DNA from: Methylosinus sp. C49
GTDB taxonomy: Bacteria; Pseudomonadota; Alphaproteobacteria; Rhizobiales; Beijerinckiaceae
Reading direction: 5' to 3'
Length of the DNA: 64,000 nucleotides
Assembly: GCF_009936375.1 (NCBI RefSeq)
Contig: NZ_AP022335.1
Coordinates: 114,245-178,244 of the forward strand
Shown here: positions 1 to 9,584 of the stretch, piece after piece
Position numbering within the stretch: position 1 is the stretch's first letter
Layout: the number at the start of each line of letters is the position of its first letter
Notes under the pieces: model-generated
The model's database searches: none
Told to the model about the DNA's origin: nothing
Seen by the model: only the letters and a program-made list of their open reading frames with translations
Made by a program: the position numbers and the translations under genes

Positions 1-421
1 AATCGAAATAATTCGGCAATCCGTCGATGTAGCGCTCGGCGTCCATGCCGCGCAGCTTGACGCCGAGGCCGCCGGGGAACAGCGGATCGAGCGGCGTGAG
101 GTTGGAGACATTGCGGAACGCTTCGGCCTGCGAGACGGCGTTCTGATCGTCGATGAGCTTGCGTGGGACGACAATGACGGAGAGCGGCAGCTCCTTGAGC
201 GGCGCGGCCATGCGGGCGACGCGCGCGGTAAACGCCTGATAGCCGCGCACGGGTCCGGCCGTGGTCTCATCGACATTCTTCGCGGTCTTGGCAGCCGCCG
301 GGCGCCGCTCTTCGGCGGCGATGGAGATGGGCGGCAGCGCCTCCTGCGCGGCGGCGCCGGGCAAGCCGGCCGCGGCGAGGGCGAGCGCGCCGACCGATCG
401 CAGGGAAAAGCGACGATTCAT
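1..421 (-). CDS. TonB-dependent (siderophore-type) receptor, N-terminal part, cut by the window edge
   Basis: Outer-membrane receptor that would take up a ferric siderophore or another metal chelate using TonB energy. About 140 N-terminal residues are visible. An Ala-rich Sec signal (roughly residues 1-26, ending GAAAQ) is followed by a plug domain with 'ELPLSVIVVPRKLIDDQ' and 'LRGMDAERYIDGLPNYF', both typical of FecA/FhuA-type plugs. The reading frame stays open to base 1, so the beta-barrel lies outside the window. It is divergent from the two-component genes starting at 680, with 258 bp between them holding both promoters. Family assignment is firm; the substrate cannot be judged from the plug alone. 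Confidence 0.85.
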   Translation of the reverse strand, partial: MNRRFSLRSVGALALAAAGLPGAAAQEALPPISIAAEERRPAAAKTAKNVDETTAGPVRGYQAFTARVARMAAPLKELPLSVIVVPRKLIDDQNAVSQAEAFRNVSNLTPLDPLFPGGLGVKLRGMDAERYIDGLPNYFD

Positions 422-679
422 TTGTGGCCTCCTGGTCGCCGCTCTCTCGACGGCGTGATGTCTCGGCGTTCGATTAGGGGAAAGAAGCCCGCCAGCCCCT
501 CGCACCCTCTGAGCAGCGCTCTAAGGGCGCCGCTTAACCCGAATGTAACGTGAGCGGCGCCTCCGTGGCTTTTCGAGGACTGTGGCGCCGGCGCAACAGT
601 CACGCTCGCGCCCGCTTGCCTCCGCCACAATCGGCCGCGATAATCGCCGCTCCCGATTGACGCGAGGCGGCGCCGAGAG

Positions 680-1360
680 ATGCGGGTTCTGATGGTGGAG
701 GACGAGCCGGAGATGGCCAAGCTCGTCGCGGGAAAGCTCGCGCGCTCGGGCTTTGTCGCTGATCGCGTCGGCTCGCTCGACGAGACGATGGAGGCGCTGC
801 GGCAGCACAAATATTCGCTCGTACTGCTCGATCGTCGTCTTCCGGACGGCGACGCGGTCTCTATATTGCCGGAGATTCGCCGCGCTCAGCCGTCGATCCG
901 CATAATGATGCTGACAGCGCGCAACGCTGTCGAAGATCGTATCGAAGGGCTCGACGCCGGCGCCGACGATTATGTAACCAAGCCCTTCGACGCCAATGAG
1001 CTGATCGCGCGCGTGCGCGCCTGTCTGCGGCGGCCGGGCGGAGAGGCGCCGCCGCCGATCGCGGTCGGCCGCATCGTCTTTCATCCCGAGACGCACGACG
1101 TCAGCATAAATGGCGCGAATGTTCTGTTTCACAAGCGCGAGCGCGCCTTGCTGGACATTCTGCTGCTCAACGCCGGGCGCGCCGTGCTGCGCGATCGGCT
1201 GCTCTCCGAGATTTACGGATTCGCCGACGATGTGCAAGCAACGGCGCTCAGCATGCTGGTCTCGCGCCTGCGGCGCCGGCTGCTCGATCTCGACGCCGGC
1301 GTCGAGATTCATACCGCGCGCGATGTCGGCTATTTGCTGACGGAGCGGAAGGAGCGATGA
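680..1360 (+). CDS. OmpR/QseB-type response regulator
   Basis: Cytoplasmic DNA-binding response regulator of 226 residues, the normal length for the OmpR class. The receiver domain (about 1-115) has the acidic pocket E7/D8, phospho-acceptor D51 in 'LLDRRLPDGD', T79 and K101 in 'VTKPF'. The C-terminal winged helix (about 130-222) ends in 'RDVGYLLTE', typical of this class. Its stop overlaps the start of the histidine kinase gene by 4 bp (ATGA), so the two are translationally coupled. It is divergent from a TonB receptor gene and may control it, but that is only inferred from position. Confidence 0.93.
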   Translation: MRVLMVEDEPEMAKLVAGKLARSGFVADRVGSLDETMEALRQHKYSLVLLDRRLPDGDAVSILPEIRRAQPSIRIMMLTARNAVEDRIEGLDAGADDYVTKPFDANELIARVRACLRRPGGEAPPPIAVGRIVFHPETHDVSINGANVLFHKRERALLDILLLNAGRAVLRDRLLSEIYGFADDVQATALSMLVSRLRRRLLDLDAGVEIHTARDVGYLLTERKER

Positions 1361-2721
1361 GGAGTCCGTCGCTGCTCGCGCGTTTCGTGCTCGGCATCAC
1401 CGTGTCGGAGCTGATCGTCTTGTTTCTCGTATGGCCGAGCACGACGATTCTCGTTACCTATCTGGGCCTCGCGGCGACCGATTCCAACGCCGTCTGGGCG
1501 GAGTTCCACGCGATCGAGGTGGTCGAGAACGCGCTGACGAGAGAGCCGGACGGCTCCGGCCATATCGAGTCGACGCCCGCGCTGCGCGCTTATCAGGCCC
1601 GCAATCCGAATTTTCGTTTCGCGATCATCGACAATCGCAGCGGCGCGGTGCTCGCCGGCTCGTCGGAAGAGCTCGCGCGCGTCTTGCCGAGCGGTGGCGG
1701 GATCATCGCCATCAAAAACTATTTCCGGCTTCCGAACGACCCCGATCCCGATGCGCGCGGCGTCCATATGCAGCTGGCGCCGCCCTATTCGATGGTGATC
1801 CACGGCTACGCGATGCATCTGGAAGACCTCATCGCCGTGATGCGAGTGCATTCGGATGTAGCGCAGCTCATCCCTTTCTCGCCCTTCGTCCTGTTTGCGA
1901 TCCTCAGCGCCTGGCTGGCGACGCGCTACGGCTTGGCTCCGCTCTATGCGGCGAAGGAGCGGCTCGGGAAGATCGACCTTTTCTCCATCGACCAGCGAAT
2001 CGACGCTGCGAAGGCGCCCAAGGAGATCGCGCCCTTGCTCGACGCGATCAACGCCGCTCTGGCTCGGCTCGAGGACGGCGCCAGGCGGCAGCGGCGCTTC
2101 ACGGCCAATGCCGCGCATGAGCTGCTCACGCCGATCGCGATTTTGCGCGCACGGCTCGATGCGCCGAGCGAGCCGGGCTTTCTCGGCGATCTCGCCCGCG
2201 ACATTCGGCGCATGCAGTCCATCGTCGAGCAATTGCTGGTTCTCGCCCGCGGGGCGGAGCGTGGATGCCTCGTCGCCGAGGACATAGATCTCGGCGCGCT
2301 CGCCCGCCATATGATCGCCGACTATCTGCCATTGTTCGTCGACAATGGACGGGCGATCGCCTTCGATCCCCCGGCGACGCCGGTGATTGTCCGCGCCAAT
2401 CGGCAAGCGCTCGAATGCATGCTGTCCAATCTCATCAATAACGCCCTGCGCGCCGAACCCGTCGGTGGAACGATCGAGCTTCGCGTGCGCGCCGACGCCA
2501 GCCTGGAGGTCGCCGACCATGGCGAAGGGATCGCGGCCAGCGAACGGGAGCTCGTCTTCGAGCCATTCTGGCGCGGGACCGAGGCGACCCGCGGCTCCGG
2601 TCTCGGCCTCTCCATCGTCAAGGAGCTCGCGGAAAAGCAGGGCGGCGGCGTCTTCGTCACAGAGACGCCGGGTGGGGGCGCGACCTTTGGCCTCGCGCTG
2701 CCACATCGCGGAGCGCCATGA
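1357..2721 (+). CDS. Sensor histidine kinase, partner of the response regulator at 680
   Basis: Inner-membrane sensor kinase of 454 residues. A first membrane helix lies near residues 8-30, a periplasmic loop extends to about 165, and a second helix ('FSPFVLFAILSAWLATRYGL') precedes a HAMP-like linker. The H-box 'ANAAHELLTPIAI' gives phospho-acceptor H254. The ATPase domain has the N-box 'NLINNALRAEP', G1 'DHGEGI' and G2 'GSGLGLSIVKE'. The start codon overlaps the regulator stop. The H-box reads HELLTP rather than the usual HELRTP. The signal sensed is unknown. Confidence 0.92.
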   Translation: MRSPSLLARFVLGITVSELIVLFLVWPSTTILVTYLGLAATDSNAVWAEFHAIEVVENALTREPDGSGHIESTPALRAYQARNPNFRFAIIDNRSGAVLAGSSEELARVLPSGGGIIAIKNYFRLPNDPDPDARGVHMQLAPPYSMVIHGYAMHLEDLIAVMRVHSDVAQLIPFSPFVLFAILSAWLATRYGLAPLYAAKERLGKIDLFSIDQRIDAAKAPKEIAPLLDAINAALARLEDGARRQRRFTANAAHELLTPIAILRARLDAPSEPGFLGDLARDIRRMQSIVEQLLVLARGAERGCLVAEDIDLGALARHMIADYLPLFVDNGRAIAFDPPATPVIVRANRQALECMLSNLINNALRAEPVGGTIELRVRADASLEVADHGEGIAASERELVFEPFWRGTEATRGSGLGLSIVKELAEKQGGGVFVTETPGGGATFGLALPHRGAP

Positions 2722-3253
2722 TCCGCGGCGATCGCCATCGGCACGGGCAGGAAACGCGCCGTCGCGACGGGGTCCAATACCGAACAGCATATGTTTGGGA
2801 CTGGCGCGGCTCGAACCGCCACAGCAACCATGGGCTCTCTTTCGACGGGGAAATCGAGTTCGAGGCAGAGGCTCGCATCAATGGTACGGGCGATGATATT
2901 GATGAGCCGGCCGATCGACATCCACGCCTTCAAATGCCCGATCGTTGATGGCGGCGAGATTACGAAATCTCACGCGCTCCCGCCCGGCGGCGACTAAATT
3001 CTGCGATCGGCGCGATCGGACATCGGGGATGGGAGCCACAGGGCCGCTAAGGTCAGAGTTCCTCGGTCGCTCTACGGGGGAGGATGCGCCATATGGAGAC
3101 GTTCGTCGTGGACGACCGGAGGGTCCGCTTTGTCTGGATTTCACGGACCGTCGCGGAGACGGTCGGTTGAGCTTTCGCGTGACCCGGGGGAAGGTCCGCC
3201 GACGAGTTTCCGGGCCTTACGGCCGCCTGGGGGCGCCCTATGCTTCTCCGGCG
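2722..3253. other. 532-bp stretch without a recognisable gene
   Basis: Lies between the sensor kinase stop and the stop of the leftward gene at 3254. Short open frames exist on both strands (for example a leftward one covering roughly 2720-2930), but none has a ribosome-binding site, a recognisable domain or convincing residue composition. It may be decayed sequence. I see no terminator with a T-run and no long repeat. Confidence 0.4.
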
Positions 3254-3916
3254 TCACTCCTCTTCGGAGATCTGCCGGGCGTCGGAGAGGGCCTTCACGG
3301 CAAGTCCCGCAACTCCGATCGCGGCGAGGATCAGAATCGCCGTATCCAGCCGAGCCGCGGCGTCATTCGTGGCCGCGTCGATCCCCCCGGTGTGCGCGAC
3401 GAAGGGCCACGCGGCCATGAGAATGCGAAATTCGGTCGGGCCGAGACCGATGTAGCTCATCGGCCGCGCGTGAAGCGCGATCGTGCGCACGTAATTATAG
3501 GCCGAGAACAGCAGATAGCAGGCGAGAACGGCCAAGGAGGACTGAAGCGATAGAAATGGCGACACGCCGAACATCACGATGAGAAGGACTTGCGACAAGA
3601 GGTCGTTGGTCTGGCCGATGAAGTCGAGCCGCCGATCGGTCTCATTGCGGCGTCGGGCGAGCGGCCCGTCGAGCGCCATTCCGAGCCAATTGAGGAATAT
3701 TCCGGCGACGAAGACCGGTAGCCACGCAAGCGACGAGCGACAGCCGACGAGCGCGGCCGCTGCGACAACGCCGCCTATGACGCCGATCTTGGTCAGGCGC
3801 AGAGGCGTGACCGAGTCTGGCAGCGCCGCGAGGATCACGTCGGCGAGCTTTTGTTCGCTCGCGGCGAGGAATCTCCGATCGAACCGTTCGCCATGCTCGC
3901 TTACGAGATACGCCAC
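3254..3916 (-). CDS. Membrane protein resembling CDP-alcohol phosphatidyltransferases, with a degenerate active-site motif
   Basis: 220 residues with about five hydrophobic segments (near 43-60, 64-82, 106-125, 128-148 and 190-207). Residues 83-105 ('DGPLARRR' ... 'QTND') match the family signature DxxDGxxAR-x8-GxxxDxxxD in spacing, but only D83, G84, A87, R88 and D105 are kept. The first Asp is M80, the conserved Gly is L97 and the third Asp is G101. True members use four Asp residues to bind metal and transfer a phospho-alcohol from a CDP donor in the membrane. This protein is either inactive or a diverged subfamily. It is a single gene, convergent with the kinase upstream and in the same direction as the TPS pair. 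Confidence 0.5.
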   Translation of the reverse strand: MAYLVSEHGERFDRRFLAASEQKLADVILAALPDSVTPLRLTKIGVIGGVVAAAALVGCRSSLAWLPVFVAGIFLNWLGMALDGPLARRRNETDRRLDFIGQTNDLLSQVLLIVMFGVSPFLSLQSSLAVLACYLLFSAYNYVRTIALHARPMSYIGLGPTEFRILMAAWPFVAHTGGIDAATNDAAARLDTAILILAAIGVAGLAVKALSDARQISEEE

Positions 3917-3987
3917 GCTGCACTCCTTTTGTTCTTTTTACGCGCCGATCTTTCCTTCGTTCGACCTGTCGGCTGACGCTCCCTTGC

Positions 3988-5715
3988 TCAGAAGGTGAAC
4001 CCGACCTGCAACAAGCCCTTGGTGTGCCGGTCGTAAGCGGTCGCGCCGCTGTTCGTTCCATAGGTATGCGCGGCCTGCGCCTTCAGCACCAGCAGGCTGC
4101 CGCCGCCTATGTCATAGGTCGCGTAATAGCCGACGCCGACATCATTGACGCCCGTGTAGCTGCGCTGCGTCGTCGTATAGGAGCCATTCTCCAGCCACAC
4201 CCCGCCTATGTCGGTGAAGACGCCCAGCGCATGGCGGTAATTCTCGATCTGCGGCAGCGCATATTTCAGTTCCGGCGTTACGATATAGCCGCTGTCGCCG
4301 GCGAGGCCTTCGTCGAAGGAGCGCACGCCCCAGAAGCCGCCGAGGCTGAATTGCTCGCTGGTGTCGAGATTGCCGTAGAGCGCCTTTTGCGCACGCAGAT
4401 TGGTCGACAGAGAGAGCTTCTCATCGAGCGCGATCGTCGCATTCACCGAGAGATTGATGCGATAGAAATTGCCGACCGTATCGGCGCCGGCGCGGTTCTG
4501 AACCTTCTGCGTCACGTCGAGATAATTCACATAGCCCGAGGTGAAGGAGAGCGTCGAGCTCGTCGCCAGCGGCAGGCCGAAGAGCGCCTGCGCCGTGTCG
4601 CGCGTCACGCCCAGCGTGCCGAGTGCAATGTTGCGGTTGGCGGTCGAGGTGTCGGCGATTTTGTCGTTCAGCCATTTGTGGGTGAAGTTCGCCCAGAGCG
4701 AGACGCTCTCCTCGCGTTGGCGGATCAGCGCATAGCTCAGCGTTCCCGTGACCGCATAGGCGCTGCCGGTGGCGTCCAGGTCCTTATAGGCGCCGCCGAG
4801 CGCATATGTGGTGCGATAGGCTCCGATCTCGGCGCGCAGGCCGTCCGGCCCGAGCGGGAAGGAATAGGCGATGCGCCCATTGGCGAGAGCGGCCCGCTCG
4901 GACACGATGGCGGAGCCGGTGAGGCGATCGCCGAAGCCGAGCGGGGAATTGATGTTGAAGCCGCCGTTCAGACGATCGCGACCCGTATAGGGCGAGCCGA
5001 AATTATCGCCGAGCAGATAGCCTTCGATGCGCTTTCCTTCCGGCGCCTCGAATTGGAAGTCGGACGTCTCCTGAGCCTTGCCGGGCGAGACCACGATGCG
5101 CGGCACGCCGGCGCCGGGGAGACCGGAGACGAGCAGCAGCGCGCGTTCGAGCGCATCCTTGTGAATGAACGTCTGGTCCTCCAACGCCGTATCGACGACG
5201 TTTTGCAGGAAGCCCGTGTCGACGGCGGAAGAGTTCTTGACGAGCACGCTGCCGTATTTTCCGGCAACGAGCTTGATCTTCAAGGAGCCGCTGCGCGCAT
5301 CCTGCGCGGGCAGATAGGCCTTGGCGACGAAATAGCCTTTCGCTCGGTAGAGCAGAGTGACCTTGTCGGCGGCGCCATAGATGTCGCCGAGCGTGAGCTT
5401 GCGGCCCTCATAGGGCGCGAGAATTTCACGCAGCTCGGACTCTTCGACGAGGAGCGGCCCTTCGACGATGAAATGCTTGACGAAGAGCGTCTCCTTGCTG
5501 GCGAGGGTGAAGCGCGGCTCGGCGAGCTGCGGCAGCGTCGGCGCGGCTCTCTCGCGTGGCGGCGGCGCTTGGCGCGCGTCATCCGCCTCGCGGACGGCGG
5601 CGCCGACATTGTAAGGCAGCACGGGCGTGGGGGCGCTCTGCGCGAAGGCCTGAGGCGCGGCGAGCAGGAGCGCCTTCGCGGCGGCGCAGGAGAGGAGCAG
5701 ACGACGGAAATTCAT
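3988..5715 (-). CDS. TpsB transporter (ShlB/FhaC/HecB family) of a two-partner secretion system
   Basis: Outer-membrane beta-barrel of 575 residues that exports its partner exoprotein. It has a Sec signal (about 1-25, ending AFAQ), a Pro-rich linker, a POTRA_2-type region (about 75-215, with 'FIVEGPLLVEESELREIL' and 'GYFVAKAYLPAQD') and a C-terminal barrel with 'FSLGGFWGVRSFDEG', the conserved loop of the family. The last residue is Phe ('GLLQVGFTF'), the Omp85/BAM targeting signal. It starts 33 bp after the stop of the exoprotein gene and probably shares its mRNA. Length is normal for the family. Confidence 0.92.
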   Translation of the reverse strand: MNFRRLLLSCAAAKALLLAAPQAFAQSAPTPVLPYNVGAAVREADDARQAPPPRERAAPTLPQLAEPRFTLASKETLFVKHFIVEGPLLVEESELREILAPYEGRKLTLGDIYGAADKVTLLYRAKGYFVAKAYLPAQDARSGSLKIKLVAGKYGSVLVKNSSAVDTGFLQNVVDTALEDQTFIHKDALERALLLVSGLPGAGVPRIVVSPGKAQETSDFQFEAPEGKRIEGYLLGDNFGSPYTGRDRLNGGFNINSPLGFGDRLTGSAIVSERAALANGRIAYSFPLGPDGLRAEIGAYRTTYALGGAYKDLDATGSAYAVTGTLSYALIRQREESVSLWANFTHKWLNDKIADTSTANRNIALGTLGVTRDTAQALFGLPLATSSTLSFTSGYVNYLDVTQKVQNRAGADTVGNFYRINLSVNATIALDEKLSLSTNLRAQKALYGNLDTSEQFSLGGFWGVRSFDEGLAGDSGYIVTPELKYALPQIENYRHALGVFTDIGGVWLENGSYTTTQRSYTGVNDVGVGYYATYDIGGGSLLVLKAQAAHTYGTNSGATAYDRHTKGLLQVGFTF

Positions 5716-5748
5716 CTGAGGATCGACCTTTCTGGGTCCGGGTGCGTC

Positions 5749-8700
5749 TTATTGGGCCTTCGGGGCGGGCGCAGAGATCTTGCCGCCATTGCCGAGATCG
5801 AAACGTTGGCCGTCGACGTCTATGCTGCGAATATGCGCGCCATAACCGGCGCCGGGCGCTGTCCCGCGCACCTTGCGGCCGCCGGCGCTCGCGACTTTCG
5901 CCGTGTCTCGACGCGCATGGGCGCGGGCGGGAGGAAGCTCCGATTGCGCCGATGGCGCGCCCTTCACACTGTCATCGAAGTCAGTGGATTCCTGGGCGTT
6001 GACGGCTTGCTTGCCGGCGCTGGCGAGGCTGCGCTTGGCCCCTCTCTCGGGCGAACTCGCGGTCCTGTTCGCCTCATCGGAGACGACATTGCCGGCGCCG
6101 CTCGCCGCCGCCACGCGCTGCGCCGCGGCTTGCGCCGCCTGTGCGGCGGCGGCCGCCGCCGCGGCCTCGGCCGGGAGATTGCGGACAATCATGCCGGTTG
6201 AAGTGGAGTTTGGCGATTGGAGAGGGATAGGAGGCGGTAGAGTGTCGCAAGCGCTGTTACAGATCACATTGTTGTTCTGCTCGTGTCCGGCGGTGAAGGT
6301 ATCTCCGAGCGCACCGGCGAACGAGCCGACCAAATAGAATTTAGAGGTATGCCCGTGGAGATATATGCGTCCATAGACGGAATTATCTGATGTATAGCCA
6401 TAATCGTGGCCGACGAAGCCGCCAATAAAAGATATATTTGATATATTAGACCAATTTAAATTCTCCGGTATATAGAGATTTATATCGCCATATTCTGACG
6501 ATCGCGTGATATATCCATAATTGACGCCGGCAAAGCCGCCGATTTCCTTGGCCGTGGCGTCGAACGTTATACTTACGTCACCGTAGGAATTAGAATCGAC
6601 AATTCTTCCGACACGATTGGCGTAAGTCGAGAGGATATTGTTGGCCCCGACAAATCCGCCTACCCATGTGCCATTGACGGCCGAAACATTTCCATAAGAA
6701 TTCGCGTCGACAATGAGACCATTGTTGGTGCCCGCAAATCCGCCGAGTTGCGAGGTGTTGTTCGACGCGCTGGCGTCGCTATTGTAAGTCGCCGTTCCGG
6801 TCACATTGCCATAGGCAGCAGAATTGATGATCGTGGCCCCGGTATTGGCGCCGATAAACCCGCCAAGGCCCGATCCTCCTAGAATTGTGACATTGGCCCA
6901 GGAGTCGAAGATCGTGCCGGCGCTCGCCGTCCCCGGAGAAACGAATGCTTGCCCGACGAGGCCGCCAGAAGAGCCCGTGCCGCTTGTATAATCATAGGCC
7001 GCATGGCCAATGGAGCCTGTTGCAAAGACATTCCCGATAGTTCCACCGCGCATTTGGCCGGCCACTGCGCCAACGAACGAAGTTCCATCGAGATTCACAT
7101 TGAGCAATCCGATGTTCGCGACAGAGCCGCCAGAGATCTGCCCGATGAGCCCTATATTGCTGGACGTCGAGGCGATTGTCAGTCCGCTGATCGTATGACC
7201 GAGGCCGTTCAGATTTCCGGTCAACGAACCGATCACGGAGGATTTTAAAGCGGTCGTCGGAGCGCTCAAATCGCTGGCGAGAGCGTAATTGCCGGAGGCC
7301 GTTCCGCTCAGCGCCGCCAGCTGCGCCCATGTGGTGATGACCGTGTAGGTCTTGCCGCCGATCGTCAGAGAACCCGTGCTGTTGAAATCGAGGCGGCCGA
7401 CGAAGCTGGCGATCGGTGTGCCATCGGCATTAGCGCCGTTGCTCATGGCCATGAATATCCCGTCGGGAACCGTATAGCTGTAGGCCAAGCCGGTCGTCGT
7501 CCCATTCGGGATGCTCCCTGTCACGGTCGTGCCATTGCCATAGGTCGCCGCGAAGCTAGCCGCACCGTTGGCCGTCATGACGGCATTGACATAGATGCTG
7601 CCGACGCCGCTTTGCCCGGCGTTGAGCGCGAGCCCGCTCAAGCCGCCCCATGTCATCGGCGCATTGACGTTGATATTGCTCGCCGCATTCAGCGTCAGCG
7701 TGTTCGCCGACCAGGCGAGCGCCGCATTGACATTGATGTCGCCCGAATCCGAGCCGCTCGCCGCAGTGGTGATGGTGACATTGCCATTGGCGAGATTGGA
7801 GAGAAGCGTGGAGGCTCCGACGCCACTCGTCGTCTGCGCGGCGCTGCCGGAGACGATGGCGAAATTGGTCGGGTCGATGATCCAATTGCCGCTTTCGCCT
7901 GTTGACGAAGCAGTCGTGACGAGCGTCCCATCGGCGATCGTCACCTTCTCGCCCGAAGTTTCGATCGTGCCGCCCTTGCCGCCATTGGGCGCGGAAGCGT
8001 CGAGCGTGCCGGACACCTTGGTCGTTCCGCCCTGGGCCAGCAGCTTGATCTTGCCGATCTTCACGCTTCCCGTGGATGAGGAGCCGCCGGTGAGATCCCC
8101 GATGGTGCGGGCCTGGATGATTCCGCTATTGTTCACTTGGGCCGAGAGAACGGCGTCGGCGGCCTTGGCGGTCATCACCACATTGCCGCCGTCGGCCTTG
8201 ATCAGCCCTTTATTCTCGACGAGCGCGTCATAGGTTCCCTTGTCGATGGTCACATCGAGCAGCGAATCGCCGCTGAAATTGAGCGTGATCGCGTCGCCCG
8301 AGGCGAGCGCGATGGTCCCCAATTTGGCGTTGATCGTCCCTTCATTGGAAACCGTCCTGCCGAGCAGAGCGACATAGCCGCCATCGGCGGCGTTGATCGT
8401 CCCCTTATTGACCATCGCGGCGGCGGAGGAGCCGGAGAAAGCGTAATTCCCGGCCATGAAATTGGAATTGGAGATATCGAGCGTCGAGGCGACGAGGCCG
8501 CCGACATTCACTTGGGCGTCCTTGGTGAAGAGGATGCCGTTGGAATTCACGAGGAACACCTTGCCATTGGCGTTGAGCGCGCCGGCGATAACGCTCTGCT
8601 CATTGCCGACGACGCGGTTGAGCGTGACGGCGAGCGCGGAGGGCTGGTAGAAATTGACCGTTTCGCCGAGGCCGATCGAGAAGCTCTGCCAATTGATGAT

Positions 8701-8952
8701 GGCGCGATTGGTCGACTGAACGACATTGGTGACATTGGTCGTCGAGGAGATCGTCGCAGCGCCATCGACGACGACGCCGCCTGTCGGATTGGCCAGCGCG
8801 AAACTCGGCAGAGCGAGCACGGCCGCCATCGCCGTGGAGGAGAAGACGCCTCGTCGAGCGAGGCGGCCTGTCGGAAATCGCGGCGGGCGGCTTCGGACGT
8901 TGCAAGCGAGGTGGATGGGGCTTCTCTCCGCGTCGATCCTACCGCAGTTCAT
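5749..8952 (-). CDS. TpsA exoprotein: filamentous haemagglutinin N-terminal domain with GLUG repeats
   Basis: Large secreted or surface adhesin of 1067 residues. It has an extended signal region (about 1-55, ending FALAN), then a TPS domain ('NRAIINWQSFSIGLGETVNF', 'RVVGNEQSVIAG', 'VNSNGILF') that guides it to the TpsB pore. The middle (about 620-890) carries repeated GLUG-like units such as 'GGLVGQ', 'GGFIGANTGA' and 'GGFAGTNNG'. The C-terminus has a long Ala run and a basic, disordered-looking tail. It is followed by its transporter gene. The GLUG portion (about 6300-6700) is visibly richer in A+T than its surroundings, suggesting a separately acquired or fast-evolving segment. The ligand is unknown. 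Confidence 0.9.
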   Translation of the reverse strand: MNCGRIDAERSPIHLACNVRSRPPRFPTGRLARRGVFSSTAMAAVLALPSFALANPTGGVVVDGAATISSTTNVTNVVQSTNRAIINWQSFSIGLGETVNFYQPSALAVTLNRVVGNEQSVIAGALNANGKVFLVNSNGILFTKDAQVNVGGLVASTLDISNSNFMAGNYAFSGSSAAAMVNKGTINAADGGYVALLGRTVSNEGTINAKLGTIALASGDAITLNFSGDSLLDVTIDKGTYDALVENKGLIKADGGNVVMTAKAADAVLSAQVNNSGIIQARTIGDLTGGSSSTGSVKIGKIKLLAQGGTTKVSGTLDASAPNGGKGGTIETSGEKVTIADGTLVTTASSTGESGNWIIDPTNFAIVSGSAAQTTSGVGASTLLSNLANGNVTITTAASGSDSGDINVNAALAWSANTLTLNAASNINVNAPMTWGGLSGLALNAGQSGVGSIYVNAVMTANGAASFAATYGNGTTVTGSIPNGTTTGLAYSYTVPDGIFMAMSNGANADGTPIASFVGRLDFNSTGSLTIGGKTYTVITTWAQLAALSGTASGNYALASDLSAPTTALKSSVIGSLTGNLNGLGHTISGLTIASTSSNIGLIGQISGGSVANIGLLNVNLDGTSFVGAVAGQMRGGTIGNVFATGSIGHAAYDYTSGTGSSGGLVGQAFVSPGTASAGTIFDSWANVTILGGSGLGGFIGANTGATIINSAAYGNVTGTATYNSDASASNNTSQLGGFAGTNNGLIVDANSYGNVSAVNGTWVGGFVGANNILSTYANRVGRIVDSNSYGDVSITFDATAKEIGGFAGVNYGYITRSSEYGDINLYIPENLNWSNISNISFIGGFVGHDYGYTSDNSVYGRIYLHGHTSKFYLVGSFAGALGDTFTAGHEQNNNVICNSACDTLPPPIPLQSPNSTSTGMIVRNLPAEAAAAAAAAQAAQAAAQRVAAASGAGNVVSDEANRTASSPERGAKRSLASAGKQAVNAQESTDFDDSVKGAPSAQSELPPARAHARRDTAKVASAGGRKVRGTAPGAGYGAHIRSIDVDGQRFDLGNGGKISAPAPKAQ

Positions 8953-9584
8953 CGCTATCCGTCCCCCGTTCGAGTTTACGAGTCGCTCATTCCATGGCTA
9001 TGTATATTGATTACATCGACTCACCACGTACGTGCTGCAAAAAAATGATGCAAACGGCGCGAAAATGTGGCGAAGCTGTGAAAGGCGGAGCTCTGCAGTC
9101 GCGAAGAGTCGCGGCTGAGACGGGGAAAGCAGCTTTTCTCAAAGCGACGAGGACATGGTCGATGCATCCAACGCGCTTCCATCGATCTTTGGCGTTTGAG
9201 ACGGAACGCCGCTGCGATCAATAGACCAAAATCCGGTCGGCGCGCTGTTTCTTGGCCATAGCCAGAAATTATTGCAAATGAGTGATATGGCAAGATTTGA
9301 GCCAGCTTTTGCCAGATATTTTCTATTGCAGTTTTCCGCAATGATTATATAGTGCATTTGCATATCGCTTCGCCGTAGGCCTTTCACGCCGAGACGCGCG
9401 CTCGGTTGCAATTCGAAGCCAAGGCCCGAAGCCGATCGGGCGGGGCGGACAATAAAGAGCTAGAGGCGCAGTATCCTAGTAATTCAAATATTATAGGCCG
9501 CTCAGCGTGCAGCATATGGGGCAGTTGCGTTATGCGAACATAGCGTAAGGCCGACAGGCCGCAATATTCACGGAAAGGCAAGTC
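8953..9584. other. 632-bp A+T-richer intergenic region between divergent tpsA and modA-like genes
   Basis: Must hold the leftward tpsA promoter and the rightward promoter of the binding-protein gene. Base composition is clearly lower in GC than the neighbours. A leftward open frame of 106 codons (9021-9341) exists but has low-complexity, Arg-rich translation and no ribosome-binding site, so I do not call it. A small dyad ATTGC/GCAAT lies at 9325-9342. Confidence 0.45.
9525..9548 (+). promoter_or_regulatory. Imperfect palindrome upstream of the modA-like gene
   Basis: TTGCGTTATG-CGAA-CATAGCGTAA is an inverted repeat with 8 of 10 positions paired, ending 36 bp before the start codon at 9585. 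The CGTTAT core recalls the half-site of ModE (molybdate regulator) boxes. Whether it is a ModE site is a guess; its position fits an operator. Confidence 0.35.

Noticed and set aside
4024..6201. Long open frame on the plus strand over the two-partner secretion genes
   Set aside because: It is antisense to tpsB and the end of tpsA; the translation is rich in Arg, Ala and Glu with no domain, as expected for the mirror of GC-biased codons.
9021..9341. Possible 106-residue gene in the tpsA-modA intergenic region
   Set aside because: No ribosome-binding site, no recognisable domain, and it would occupy the promoter region of tpsA.
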